Shown here in pieces: positions 1-6,156 of a stretch of DNA of 7,796 bases. Numbering within the stretch: position 1 is the stretch's first letter; each line of letters opens with the position of its first letter. The translations under genes were made by a program, and so were the position numbers. Source of the DNA: Clostridiales bacterium. Lineage in GTDB: Bacteria > Bacillota > Clostridia > Peptostreptococcales > Anaerovoracaceae. The notes beneath the pieces were generated by a model, which was not told the DNA's origin, made no database searches, and saw only the letters and a program-made list of their open reading frames with translations. Location: positions 1 to 7,796 of the forward strand of contig JAAYHT010000073.1 of the NCBI GenBank assembly GCA_012735285.1, written 5' to 3'.

Positions 1-628
1 AAGCGGCGACTCCATAAAGGGTGTGGAAGATTTAAGAGGAAAGACCATTTATAGTGTGGGAAAAGGAACCACTCCTGAATTCTCTTTAAATTACATTCTC
101 GCCGAAAACGGAATTGAACCCGGAACTGATGTAAATATTGAGTACAAAAGCGAAGCGACAGAGCTGGCTGCAATTCTTTCTCAGGCGGATAATGCCATTG
201 CTGTACTTCCCCAACCCTATGCTACAGTAGTGCAAGCTAAAAACCCAAATGTTAGAATCGCGATTGATTTTACAGAAGAGTGGGAAAAGATAAGTGAAAA
301 TAGCACACTTGTTACAGGAGTAGTTTTAGCAAGAAAGGAATTTATTGAAAACAACACCAAGGCCTTTGAATCATTTTTAGATGAACACCAGGCTTCTACA
401 ATGTATGTGAATGAAAATCTTGAAGAGGCTGCTAAGTGGATAGAAGAACATGGAATAGTTCCAAATGTAGATATAGGTGTCAAAGCTATCCCAAAATGCA
501 ATATCACCTTTATAGATGGAGAAGAAATGAAAACCAAGGTAGGCGGTTATTTAGAAGTATTGTTCAATGCTAATCCCAATTCAGTTGGAGGTAAACTTCC
601 TGAAGATGATTTCTATTTTATCAGATAA
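1..628 (+). CDS. ABC transporter substrate-binding protein, SsuA/ThiY/NMT1-like (5' end missing)
   Basis: This is the C-terminal part (about 208 codons) of an extracytoplasmic solute-binding protein of the NMT1/SsuA/ThiY superfamily, which delivers a small organic solute to the membrane permease. The reading frame is open from base 2, so the GTG at 23 is an internal valine and the true start, signal peptide and lipobox lie before the window. Visible family features are the segment DLRGKTIYSVGKGTTPEF, typical of the start of lobe 2 in these proteins, followed by LNYILAENGIEPGTDVNIEY and the AVLPQP segment. The C-terminal CNITFIDGEEMK and GGKLPEDDFYF segments resemble clostridial members of the group. 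The last 23 bases overlap the permease gene. The substrate is unknown: sulfonates, pyrimidine precursors, riboflavin and ureides are all carried by relatives. The family call is solid, the substrate is not. Confidence 0.87.
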   Translation, partial: SGDSIKGVEDLRGKTIYSVGKGTTPEFSLNYILAENGIEPGTDVNIEYKSEATELAAILSQADNAIAVLPQPYATVVQAKNPNVRIAIDFTEEWEKISENSTLVTGVVLARKEFIENNTKAFESFLDEHQASTMYVNENLEEAAKWIEEHGIVPNVDIGVKAIPKCNITFIDGEEMKTKVGGYLEVLFNANPNSVGGKLPEDDFYFIR

Positions 629-1379
629 AAAAACCCGCAAAAAACTAGCTGTAGTTTTGTTCTGGTTGATAATATGGCAGATTGCCAGCATATTAATAGG
701 ACAGGAGTTACTTTTAGTTTCTCCTATAAGAGTAATAGCAACTCTATACTCTCTTGTCCAAGAGTTATCCTTTTGGTCAGCAATAGCCTATACTTTTATT
801 AGAATCGTATGCGGATTTTTACTTTCAATCTTAATAGGCATACTGCTTGCGGCTTTAAGTGCCGCAAGTAGCATTATTAAAGCAGTGCTGGCTCCATTCT
901 TCGGTGTGGTTAAAAGCGTGCCCGTAGTAAGCTTTATAATTCTCGTTCTAATCTGGGCCGGTAACAGCTCCCTTTCCATAGTCATAAGCTTTTTGATGGT
1001 ACTCCCTATAATCTACACCAATGTCCTGGAAGGTATAGAAAGAACGGATGTAAAACTTTTGGAAATGGCTCATGTCTTTAATGTCTCTTTTTTCAACATA
1101 TTAAAATGTATATACATACCTTCTTGTATGCCCTACTTCCTATCTGCATGTAAGGTAGGATTAGGACTCTGCTGGAAAAGCGGAATTGCGGCTGAAGTCA
1201 TAGGACTGCCCACCGGAAGTATCGGGGAAAAACTCTATCAGTCAAAAATTTTCCTGAGTACCGCAGAACTTTTCAGTTGGACAATCGTAATTATAACCAT
1301 AAGTTTTCTATTTGAGAAATTGTTCCTGTGGTTCTTAGCCAGATTTGAAAAGATGCTTGAAAGGAGCTTTGCCCTATGA
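606..1379 (+). CDS. ABC transporter permease, SsuC/ThiX-like (BPD_transp_1 family)
   Basis: This is the integral membrane subunit of the importer, 257 aa, a normal size for the SsuC/TauC/ThiX group. Hydrophobic segments lie near residues 14-33, 60-87, 93-118, 122-140, 183-200 and 222-244. The cytoplasmic EAA-type coupling loop that contacts the ATPase covers about residues 153-200, with an EMAHVFNVS stretch, IPSCMPYFLSACKVGLGLCW and SGIAAEVIG. I chose ATG 606, which has GGAGG at 587-591 upstream, rather than the in-frame ATG at 567. The earlier start would add 13 poorly conserved residues and lacks a good ribosome binding site. The gene starts inside the 3' end of the binding-protein gene and ends in a 4-base ATGA overlap with the ATPase gene, so the three are one coupled operon. 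Confidence 0.9.
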   Translation: MISILSDKKTRKKLAVVLFWLIIWQIASILIGQELLLVSPIRVIATLYSLVQELSFWSAIAYTFIRIVCGFLLSILIGILLAALSAASSIIKAVLAPFFGVVKSVPVVSFIILVLIWAGNSSLSIVISFLMVLPIIYTNVLEGIERTDVKLLEMAHVFNVSFFNILKCIYIPSCMPYFLSACKVGLGLCWKSGIAAEVIGLPTGSIGEKLYQSKIFLSTAELFSWTIVIITISFLFEKLFLWFLARFEKMLERSFAL

Positions 1380-1951
1380 CAATAAAAATCAGAAAGCTCA
1401 GCAAAAGCTATGGAAACAATCTCGTTTTAGACAGCTTGTCTTTTGATATAGAAAAGGGGAAAGTAACTACCTTGATGGGCAAAAGCGGCTGTGGGAAGAC
1501 TACATTAGCTCACATCCTTTTGGGTATTTTAAAGCCTGATCAGGGAACTATAGAAGGTATATCGACTAAAAGCATAGCCGCCGTATTTCAAGAAGACAGG
1601 TTATGTGAACACTTGTCAGCTTTAGCTAATATCCAATTCGTATTAAGAAACCAAAAGAAGCCTTCTGAGATAGTTGAGCACTTTAGACAGGTGGATTTAG
1701 ACGAAGACATACTTAGTAAGCCTGTAAAAAACTTATCTGGAGGACAGAGAAGGCGTATAGCCATATTAAGAGCCATAATAGCCGATAGGGATTTTATATG
1801 TCTCGATGAACCATTTAAAGGTTTGGACAGGGCCACAAAGCAAAAGACCATGGAATATGTTAAGAAATATGTGGAGGGTAAAACCGTGTTATTTATCACC
1901 CACGATGAGCAGGAAGCAAACTTTTTCGGCAATATCCGTAGCTTGACATAG
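1376..1951 (+). CDS. ABC transporter ATP-binding protein (compact importer ATPase)
   Basis: This is the cytoplasmic nucleotide-binding subunit that powers the importer encoded just upstream. All motifs are present in order: Walker A GKSGCGKTT (35-43), Q-loop glutamine in AVFQ (Gln72), signature LSGGQRRR (120-127), Walker B FICLDEP (140-146, catalytic Glu145), D-loop GLD (149-151) and H-loop ITHDEQEA (His176). At 191 aa it is shorter than the 240-260 aa usual for SsuB/TauB-type subunits. The missing length is mainly between Walker A and the signature and at the C terminus, where the protein ends about 15 residues after the H-loop. The core motifs are intact, so I consider it functional and not truncated. 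The start ATG overlaps the permease stop (ATGA). The final codons also carry the -35 box of the next promoter. Confidence 0.9.
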   Translation: MTIKIRKLSKSYGNNLVLDSLSFDIEKGKVTTLMGKSGCGKTTLAHILLGILKPDQGTIEGISTKSIAAVFQEDRLCEHLSALANIQFVLRNQKKPSEIVEHFRQVDLDEDILSKPVKNLSGGQRRRIAILRAIIADRDFICLDEPFKGLDRATKQKTMEYVKKYVEGKTVLFITHDEQEANFFGNIRSLT

Positions 1952-1972
1952 CAACATAAATTGAAGTACAAT
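1943..1972 (+). promoter_or_regulatory. Sigma-A-type promoter for the M20 hydrolase gene
   Basis: TTGACA at 1943-1948 and TACAAT at 1967-1972 are separated by 18 bases, a near-perfect vegetative promoter. The -35 box overlaps the last codons and stop of the ATPase gene. Transcription should start near 1979, leaving a leader of roughly 80 nt before the hydrolase ATG at 2060. The -10 box lies in a weak AT-rich inverted repeat (AAATTG 1958-1963, CAATTT 1969-1974). Confidence 0.7.
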
Positions 1973-2007
1973 TTTTTAAGAAGGCTCAGGAAAAATTGCC
2001 AATCTAT

Positions 2008-2022
2008 GTTATAAATTATAAC
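2008..2022. repeat. Perfect 15-bp palindrome in the leader of the hydrolase gene, possible operator
   Basis: GTTATAA and TTATAAC flank a single central A at 2015, forming a perfect inverted repeat with 7-base arms. It lies about 30-45 bases downstream of the predicted transcription start and 37 bases before the hydrolase ATG. The position would suit a repressor operator, but AT-rich DNA gives such palindromes by chance more often than GC-rich DNA, so the function is inferred. Confidence 0.4.
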
Positions 2023-2044
2023 TTTAACATATTTACTTTTTTTG

Positions 2045-2051
2045 AAGGGAG
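2045..2051 (+). promoter_or_regulatory. Ribosome binding site that fixes the hydrolase start
   Basis: AAGGGAG at 2045-2051 lies 8 bases before ATG 2060. The in-frame TTG at 2042 would place the ribosome binding site inside the coding region, so ATG 2060 is preferred. Confidence 0.8.
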
Positions 2052-2059
2052 TGTGTACC

Positions 2060-3280
2060 ATGTTCACAACGGACAAAAATAGGCTAGAAGACAAGATTGT
2101 AACCTTTAGTAAGTTTGGGGCTACACCAGGAGGCGGAATCACAAGATTTGAATTCTCTGAAGCAAACTTACAAGCCAGAGCCGAATTCAAGAAAAGAATG
2201 GAAGCAGTCGGCGCAGAGTTTAAAACAGACGACTTTGCAAACATGTATGCTACCGTTAAAGGCTCTGAGGACCTACCATCAATAGTTATGGCTTCTCACT
2301 TAGACTCCGTACGTAACGGTGGTAATTACGACGGAGTTTTAGGCGTTTTAACAGCAATGGAAGTATTAGAATCCATAGTTACGCAAAAAATACCTCATCG
2401 CCACCCAATAACAGTGATGGTATGGACCAATGAAGAGGGATCATATTATCCTCCAGCAATGATGTCTTCAGGTGTAATCTGCGGCAAATTTGACGAAGCT
2501 AAAATGTTAGCGTCAAAGAATCCAGAAGGCAAAACCTTTGGCGAGGCATTAAAAGAAAGCGGATATCAAGGTCAAAGAGAAAACAGATTAAATCCAAAAG
2601 ATTACAAAGCTATGCTGGAATTGCATATTGAGCAAGGCCCCGTACTGGAATCCCGCAATATGGACATCGGTGTGGTTGAAGGAGTTGTGGGAATGGTTAA
2701 CTACAGGATCAGAACCTACGGACAGTCTGACCATGCAGGAACCACTCCAATGAGCCACAGAAAAGATGCTCTGCTAGCAGCAGCAAGTGCAATTAAATAC
2801 TTACATGAACAATTTGATAAATTAGATAGCGAACTAGTATATACTACAGGCGAAATCTTCTGTAAACCCTGTGTACACACAGTAATTCCTAACTTAGTTG
2901 ACTTCTCATTAGACGCAAGACATAAGGATCCTGAGGTTATTAAGCAAGTTGTAGAAATTATTGAAAACATGCCAAAAGAGCTAGACAAATGCAGAGTTGA
3001 ATCAGAATTACAATGGTCACGTGACACAATAGAATTTGATCAAGAACTAATCAACTTTGTAGAAAAAAATGCAAACGAATTTGGCTATCCTAACATGAGG
3101 ATATACAGCGGAGCAGGACACGACGCCCAGTTCGTATCCGAAATGATGCCAACAACCATGATATTTGTTCCAAGCAAGGATGGACACAGCCACTGTGAAA
3201 TTGAGTTCACACCGCTTGATCAATGTTGGAAAGGCTCCAACGTACTGCTCAACACTGTACTTGATGTAGACAAGAAATAG
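2060..3280 (+). CDS. M20-family Zn-dependent hydrolase: N-carbamoyl-L-amino-acid hydrolase / allantoate amidohydrolase type
   Basis: This is a 406 aa cytoplasmic metallohydrolase of the HyuC/AmaB/AllC/beta-ureidopropionase family, which cleaves N-carbamoyl or ureido groups and releases ammonia and CO2 from carbamoylated amino acids or allantoate. Length is typical. Likely metal ligands and catalytic residues are visible: SHLDSVRNGGNYDG (His80, Asp91), TNEEG (Glu125 as general base, Glu126 as ligand), LHIEQGP (His189) and GHSHCE near the C terminus (His378). The dimerisation/lid domain covers about residues 210-325, with GQSDHAGTTPMSHRKDA (221-237), the hallmark of this branch of M20. SGAGHDAQFV (350-359) is also conserved. 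Substrate cannot be separated by eye among N-carbamoyl amino acids, allantoate and beta-ureidopropionate. It has its own promoter after the importer operon, and an intrinsic terminator follows its stop. Confidence 0.9.
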   Translation: MFTTDKNRLEDKIVTFSKFGATPGGGITRFEFSEANLQARAEFKKRMEAVGAEFKTDDFANMYATVKGSEDLPSIVMASHLDSVRNGGNYDGVLGVLTAMEVLESIVTQKIPHRHPITVMVWTNEEGSYYPPAMMSSGVICGKFDEAKMLASKNPEGKTFGEALKESGYQGQRENRLNPKDYKAMLELHIEQGPVLESRNMDIGVVEGVVGMVNYRIRTYGQSDHAGTTPMSHRKDALLAAASAIKYLHEQFDKLDSELVYTTGEIFCKPCVHTVIPNLVDFSLDARHKDPEVIKQVVEIIENMPKELDKCRVESELQWSRDTIEFDQELINFVEKNANEFGYPNMRIYSGAGHDAQFVSEMMPTTMIFVPSKDGHSHCEIEFTPLDQCWKGSNVLLNTVLDVDKK

Positions 3281-3290
3281 AAAACCGCAT

Positions 3291-3320
3291 GGGGGATGCC
3301 TTCTAGCATCCCCTATTTTT
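3291..3320 (+). terminator. Rho-independent terminator after the hydrolase gene
   Basis: An 8-bp perfect stem, GGGGATGC (3292-3299) with GCATCCCC (3306-3313), is extended by one G-U pair (3291/3314). It has a 6-base loop and is followed by ATTTTT (3315-3320). It begins 10 bases after the hydrolase stop and ends only 20 bases before nadE, so it may act as a partial terminator that lowers nadE expression. Confidence 0.85.
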
Positions 3321-3340
3321 AATACAGGAAGTGATAGACA

Positions 3341-4072
3341 ATGTACAATTTTGATGCTAAGAAAGTAACTCAAGAGCTTATTCAATGGATAAAAGATTAT
3401 TTCGAAAAAAATGGCAAGGGGTGTAAAGCTGTAGTAGGTATCAGCGGAGGCAAAGACAGTAGCATAGTTGCTGCCCTGTGTAAAGAGGCCTTGGGTAAAG
3501 AAAATGTATATGGTGTACTCATGCCTCAGGGCCAACAGTCAGATATAGATTACAGCTATAAATTATGTGAGTACCTGGGCATAGATTATTGCGAAATAAA
3601 TATTGGCGATACTGTTAAGGCGCTCCATAATTCCATACCCTTGGAGTTAAACAATGTTGCTGTGACCAATATTCCAGCAAGAATTAGAATGACTATCCTT
3701 TATGCTGTCTCGGCAGTGGTAAACGGTAGGGTTGCAAATACCTGCAATCTCTCAGAAGACTGGGTCGGTTATGTAACAAAATTTGGAGACGGTGCAGGCG
3801 ATTTTTCTCCTCTAGCCGATTTAACAGTAACCGAAATCAAGCAAATAGGTAGAGAACTTGGACTCCCTGAAATGTTTATAGAAAAAACACCCCTTGATGG
3901 TCTTACAGGCAAAACCGATGAAGACATCCTTGGCTTTAGCTATGAGGTGCTAGATAGGTATATTCGTGAGGGTATCTGCGAGGATCGAGAGCTTAAGGAA
4001 AAGATTGACAGGCTGCATAAAGCCAATCTTCATAAGCTACAACCAATGCCTCGTTACAGCTTCTCCCTATAG
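3341..4072 (+). CDS. nadE: Ammonia-dependent NAD+ synthetase
   Basis: This enzyme converts deamido-NAD+ to NAD+ with ATP and ammonia, the last step of NAD biosynthesis in the cytoplasm. At 243 aa it is the short ammonia-dependent form, and there is no nitrilase-type glutaminase domain. The PP-loop SGGKDS (35-40) binds ATP. NIPARIRMTILY (110-121), the NLSED stretch (136-140), TKFGDGAGDFSPL (146-158) and KTDEDILGFSYEVLD (191-205) are NadE hallmarks. The start ATG 3341 has AGGAAGTGA (3326-3334) at good spacing. The gene follows a strong terminator with no recognisable promoter in the 60-base gap, so expression probably depends on read-through from the hydrolase promoter. It could be the only nadE of the genome or a second copy tied to this locus. 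The ammonia released by the upstream hydrolase is this enzyme's co-substrate, which may or may not be coincidence. Confidence 0.9.
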   Translation: MYNFDAKKVTQELIQWIKDYFEKNGKGCKAVVGISGGKDSSIVAALCKEALGKENVYGVLMPQGQQSDIDYSYKLCEYLGIDYCEINIGDTVKALHNSIPLELNNVAVTNIPARIRMTILYAVSAVVNGRVANTCNLSEDWVGYVTKFGDGAGDFSPLADLTVTEIKQIGRELGLPEMFIEKTPLDGLTGKTDEDILGFSYEVLDRYIREGICEDRELKEKIDRLHKANLHKLQPMPRYSFSL

Positions 4073-4081
4073 TGCTTTGAG

Positions 4082-4111
4082 TTGTTAATATTCTCATTTT
4101 TGTGGTATGAT
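4082..4111 (+). promoter_or_regulatory. Extended -10 promoter for the sigma-54 activator gene
   Basis: TTGTTA at 4082-4087, an 18-base spacer, and TATGAT at 4106-4111 preceded by an extended -10 TGG (4103-4105). Transcription would start near 4118, giving a leader of roughly 30-40 nt. It lies between the nadE stop and the regulator start, so the activator can be expressed independently of nadE. Confidence 0.6.
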
Positions 4112-4146
4112 AATACTTGTAGTCATTTAGGTTATATAAGGGGAAG

Positions 4147-6156
4147 ATGCTAAATATGCTAAACAACAATGTAGAATATAACGAACTACTTTTGGAGGCG
4201 TGGGAGAAGTTTATAAACAACGAAGAGCATGATTATTCCTTTATGAGACCTGAGATTCTCGAATCCTGGAAACGATCACGCTCATATCTGGTTGACCCTT
4301 ACCATCCTAAAAAAGTTATTCTACCACCAGAAGATCTAGAAAAAAGAATCGAAGAGAATCGTTTCTTAATAGAAATTACTAGACCCTATATGGAAAAACT
4401 CTATTCCGTAGTAAAGGGATCTGGTTACTATCTCCTATTAATCGATAAGGACGGCTATATTCTAGATCTAATTGGTGACCCTAAAGCAATTGAGCATGGT
4501 AAAGAGCACTCTATGCTGGTAGTAGGTTCAAACAGAAGTGAGCAATATGCAGGAACGAATGCTATTGGGACTGGATTGGTCTTAAAGAAACCTATCCAGA
4601 TGTGGGGAGGAGAGCATTATGTTAAGCCTCATAAACAGTTTAGCTGTAGCAGTGCTCCCATCCTAGATGCCGATGGCAAGATAATTGGTGCCCTTAACAT
4701 AACCGGCAGTTCAACTGACTATCATCCGCATACGCTGGGGATGATAATTAGTGCCGTTGACGGGATATCAAACGAACTTAAAAGAATAAATGCATCTAGA
4801 GAGATCGAAAGGGTAAGTAATCAAAGGAACTTGATTATCGAAACAATGCCCTCAGGCTTAATACTGCTTAACAAAGATAATGAAATTACACAGTTAAACT
4901 CAAAAGCAGTAAAGATGTTTAATCTTAGGAATAAGGATGTAATAGGAAAGAGTCTCTTTGATTTCATTCTGTTTGAGGATAATAAATCCATACTTGATAA
5001 AGAGATTTATAACAAAGAAAAGTATGTTTTCTTGGTGGATTCGCCATCAAGCCCTTTAAAATATAATGTCAGTATTGATTTCGTATACGATAAAAACGGC
5101 GTAAGAGATGGAACGGTAATAAGGTTTGAAGAAACTAGGAGAATCAATAGACTTGTTAATACAATAGGTGGATATAAAGCTAACTATACCCTTTCATCAA
5201 TCATCGGAAGCTCGCCTGCTACCATGAATATGATCAAGGATACTGAAAAAGCGTCGAAAACTAGCTCCAATGTACTCATCCTTGGAGAAAGCGGAACGGG
5301 TAAAGAATTGATCGCTCAGGCCATACACAACGGAAGCAGATACGCATCCGGTCCCTTCGTAGCAATCAACTGCGGAGCCCTGCCAAAAGGACTTGTCGAA
5401 AGCGAACTCTTCGGATACGAAAGAGGAGCTTTTACGGGTGCTAACAAGGACGGGCACCCGGGTAAATTTGAGCTGGCAGATGGTGGTACACTATTCCTCG
5501 ATGAAATTGGCGAGATGCCTTTAGATGTACAGGTTTCCCTTCTCAGGGTACTTGAAACCCGTGAAGTAACCCGTATAGGAGGAAAGTATGCTAAACCTAT
5601 TGATATAAGAATTATTGCTGCAACTAATGCCGATTTGTTAAAGGCTGTAGAAAACATGACTTTCAGAAAAGATTTATTCTACCGTCTCAATGTATTTGCT
5701 ATTCACGTACCTCCTTTGAGAAAAAGAGGCGATGATATATATGAACTCACTGAACATTTCCTACAAAGATTTAGGGAATCAAAGAAAATCGATTATACAG
5801 TAGATCCTGAGGTCTTTAATATATTTAAAAAATACTCATGGCCAGGTAATATCCGTGAGTTGGAAAACACTATAGAAAGAGCGATAAATGTCACAGAAGG
5901 TTCAGAGATAAAAGCCGAACATCTTCCAAATCATATTCTAGAAGCGGTTTCCTCTGATCAACCGGAGGAAAAGGAAGAAGAAGAGCAAACAGCTGAACTC
6001 GACCTTGAAACTTCAAACTACAGGTTAATAATATCCAGCTTGCAGCAAAGCGGAGGAAATATTAAAAAAGCGGCAGAAATTCTCGGAATAAGTAGGAGAA
6101 CTCTCTACCGCAAGATGGATAAGTTCAATATTGACCTCAATGAATTCAGAAACTAA
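4147..6156 (+). CDS. Sigma-54-dependent transcriptional activator, AcoR-like (GAF-PAS-AAA+-Fis HTH)
   Basis: This is a 669 aa enhancer-binding protein that uses ATP hydrolysis to open sigma-54 RNA polymerase promoters in response to a ligand. Order of domains: an AcoR-type N-terminal region with ILESWKRSR (37-45); a GAF-like sensor (about 75-210) including the GTNAIGTGLVL and FSCSSAPILDADGKIIGALNITG segments; a PAS domain (about 225-330); and an AAA+ core (about 350-575). The core has Walker A GESGTGKE (380-387), the sigma-54 contact loop GAFTGA (427-432), Walker B TLFLDE (448-453), the arginine-finger region FRKDLFYRLN (506-515) and WPGNIRELEN (565-574). After an acidic linker (604-620) comes a Fis-type HTH (about 634-656). 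No receiver domain is present, so sensing is by small-molecule binding, not phosphorylation. AAGGGG (4138-4143) is very close to ATG 4147, so ATG 4156 is an alternative start that would shorten the protein by 3 residues. The stop overlaps the convergent lplA stop. Confidence 0.93.
   Translation: MLNMLNNNVEYNELLLEAWEKFINNEEHDYSFMRPEILESWKRSRSYLVDPYHPKKVILPPEDLEKRIEENRFLIEITRPYMEKLYSVVKGSGYYLLLIDKDGYILDLIGDPKAIEHGKEHSMLVVGSNRSEQYAGTNAIGTGLVLKKPIQMWGGEHYVKPHKQFSCSSAPILDADGKIIGALNITGSSTDYHPHTLGMIISAVDGISNELKRINASREIERVSNQRNLIIETMPSGLILLNKDNEITQLNSKAVKMFNLRNKDVIGKSLFDFILFEDNKSILDKEIYNKEKYVFLVDSPSSPLKYNVSIDFVYDKNGVRDGTVIRFEETRRINRLVNTIGGYKANYTLSSIIGSSPATMNMIKDTEKASKTSSNVLILGESGTGKELIAQAIHNGSRYASGPFVAINCGALPKGLVESELFGYERGAFTGANKDGHPGKFELADGGTLFLDEIGEMPLDVQVSLLRVLETREVTRIGGKYAKPIDIRIIAATNADLLKAVENMTFRKDLFYRLNVFAIHVPPLRKRGDDIYELTEHFLQRFRESKKIDYTVDPEVFNIFKKYSWPGNIRELENTIERAINVTEGSEIKAEHLPNHILEAVSSDQPEEKEEEEQTAELDLETSNYRLIISSLQQSGGNIKKAAEILGISRRTLYRKMDKFNIDLNEFRN

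Noticed and set aside
227..242. Minus-strand GG-N10-GC element with a TTGCA half
   Set aside because: It lies within the binding-protein gene, lacks the CA after GG, and there is no minus-strand gene downstream in the window for it to drive.
23..628. GTG at 23 as start of the substrate-binding protein
   Set aside because: The frame is open to the window edge with family-like sequence before it, there is no ribosome binding site, and a binding protein of this family must have an N-terminal lobe and signal peptide upstream.
675..690. TGGCA...GCA sequence with GG-N10-GC spacing, resembling a sigma-54 promoter
   Set aside because: It is inside the permease coding region about 70 bases after its start, lacks the TTGCA half and precedes no gene start. 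The TGGCA/TGCCA symmetry is explained by coding.
1958..1977. AAATTG-N5-CAATTT followed by T residues as a terminator of the importer operon
   Set aside because: The stem is only 6 bp, almost all A-T, and overlaps the -10 box of a strong promoter. It is too weak to call a terminator.
1588..2244. 218-codon open frame on the minus strand
   Set aside because: It runs antisense to the ATPase gene, a strong promoter region and the hydrolase start. The protein is of low complexity, Ser/Leu/Lys-rich, and resembles no family I know.
3225..3241. Hairpin GTTGGA-N5-TCCAAC near the end of the hydrolase gene
   Set aside because: It is in coding sequence, has no following T run and is a 6-bp stem of the kind expected by chance. 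The real terminator is at 3291-3320.
3047..3535. 162-codon open frame on the minus strand
   Set aside because: It lies across the hydrolase 3' end, the terminator and the start of nadE, has no recognisable family features and no ribosome binding site. It is a shadow of the two plus-strand genes.
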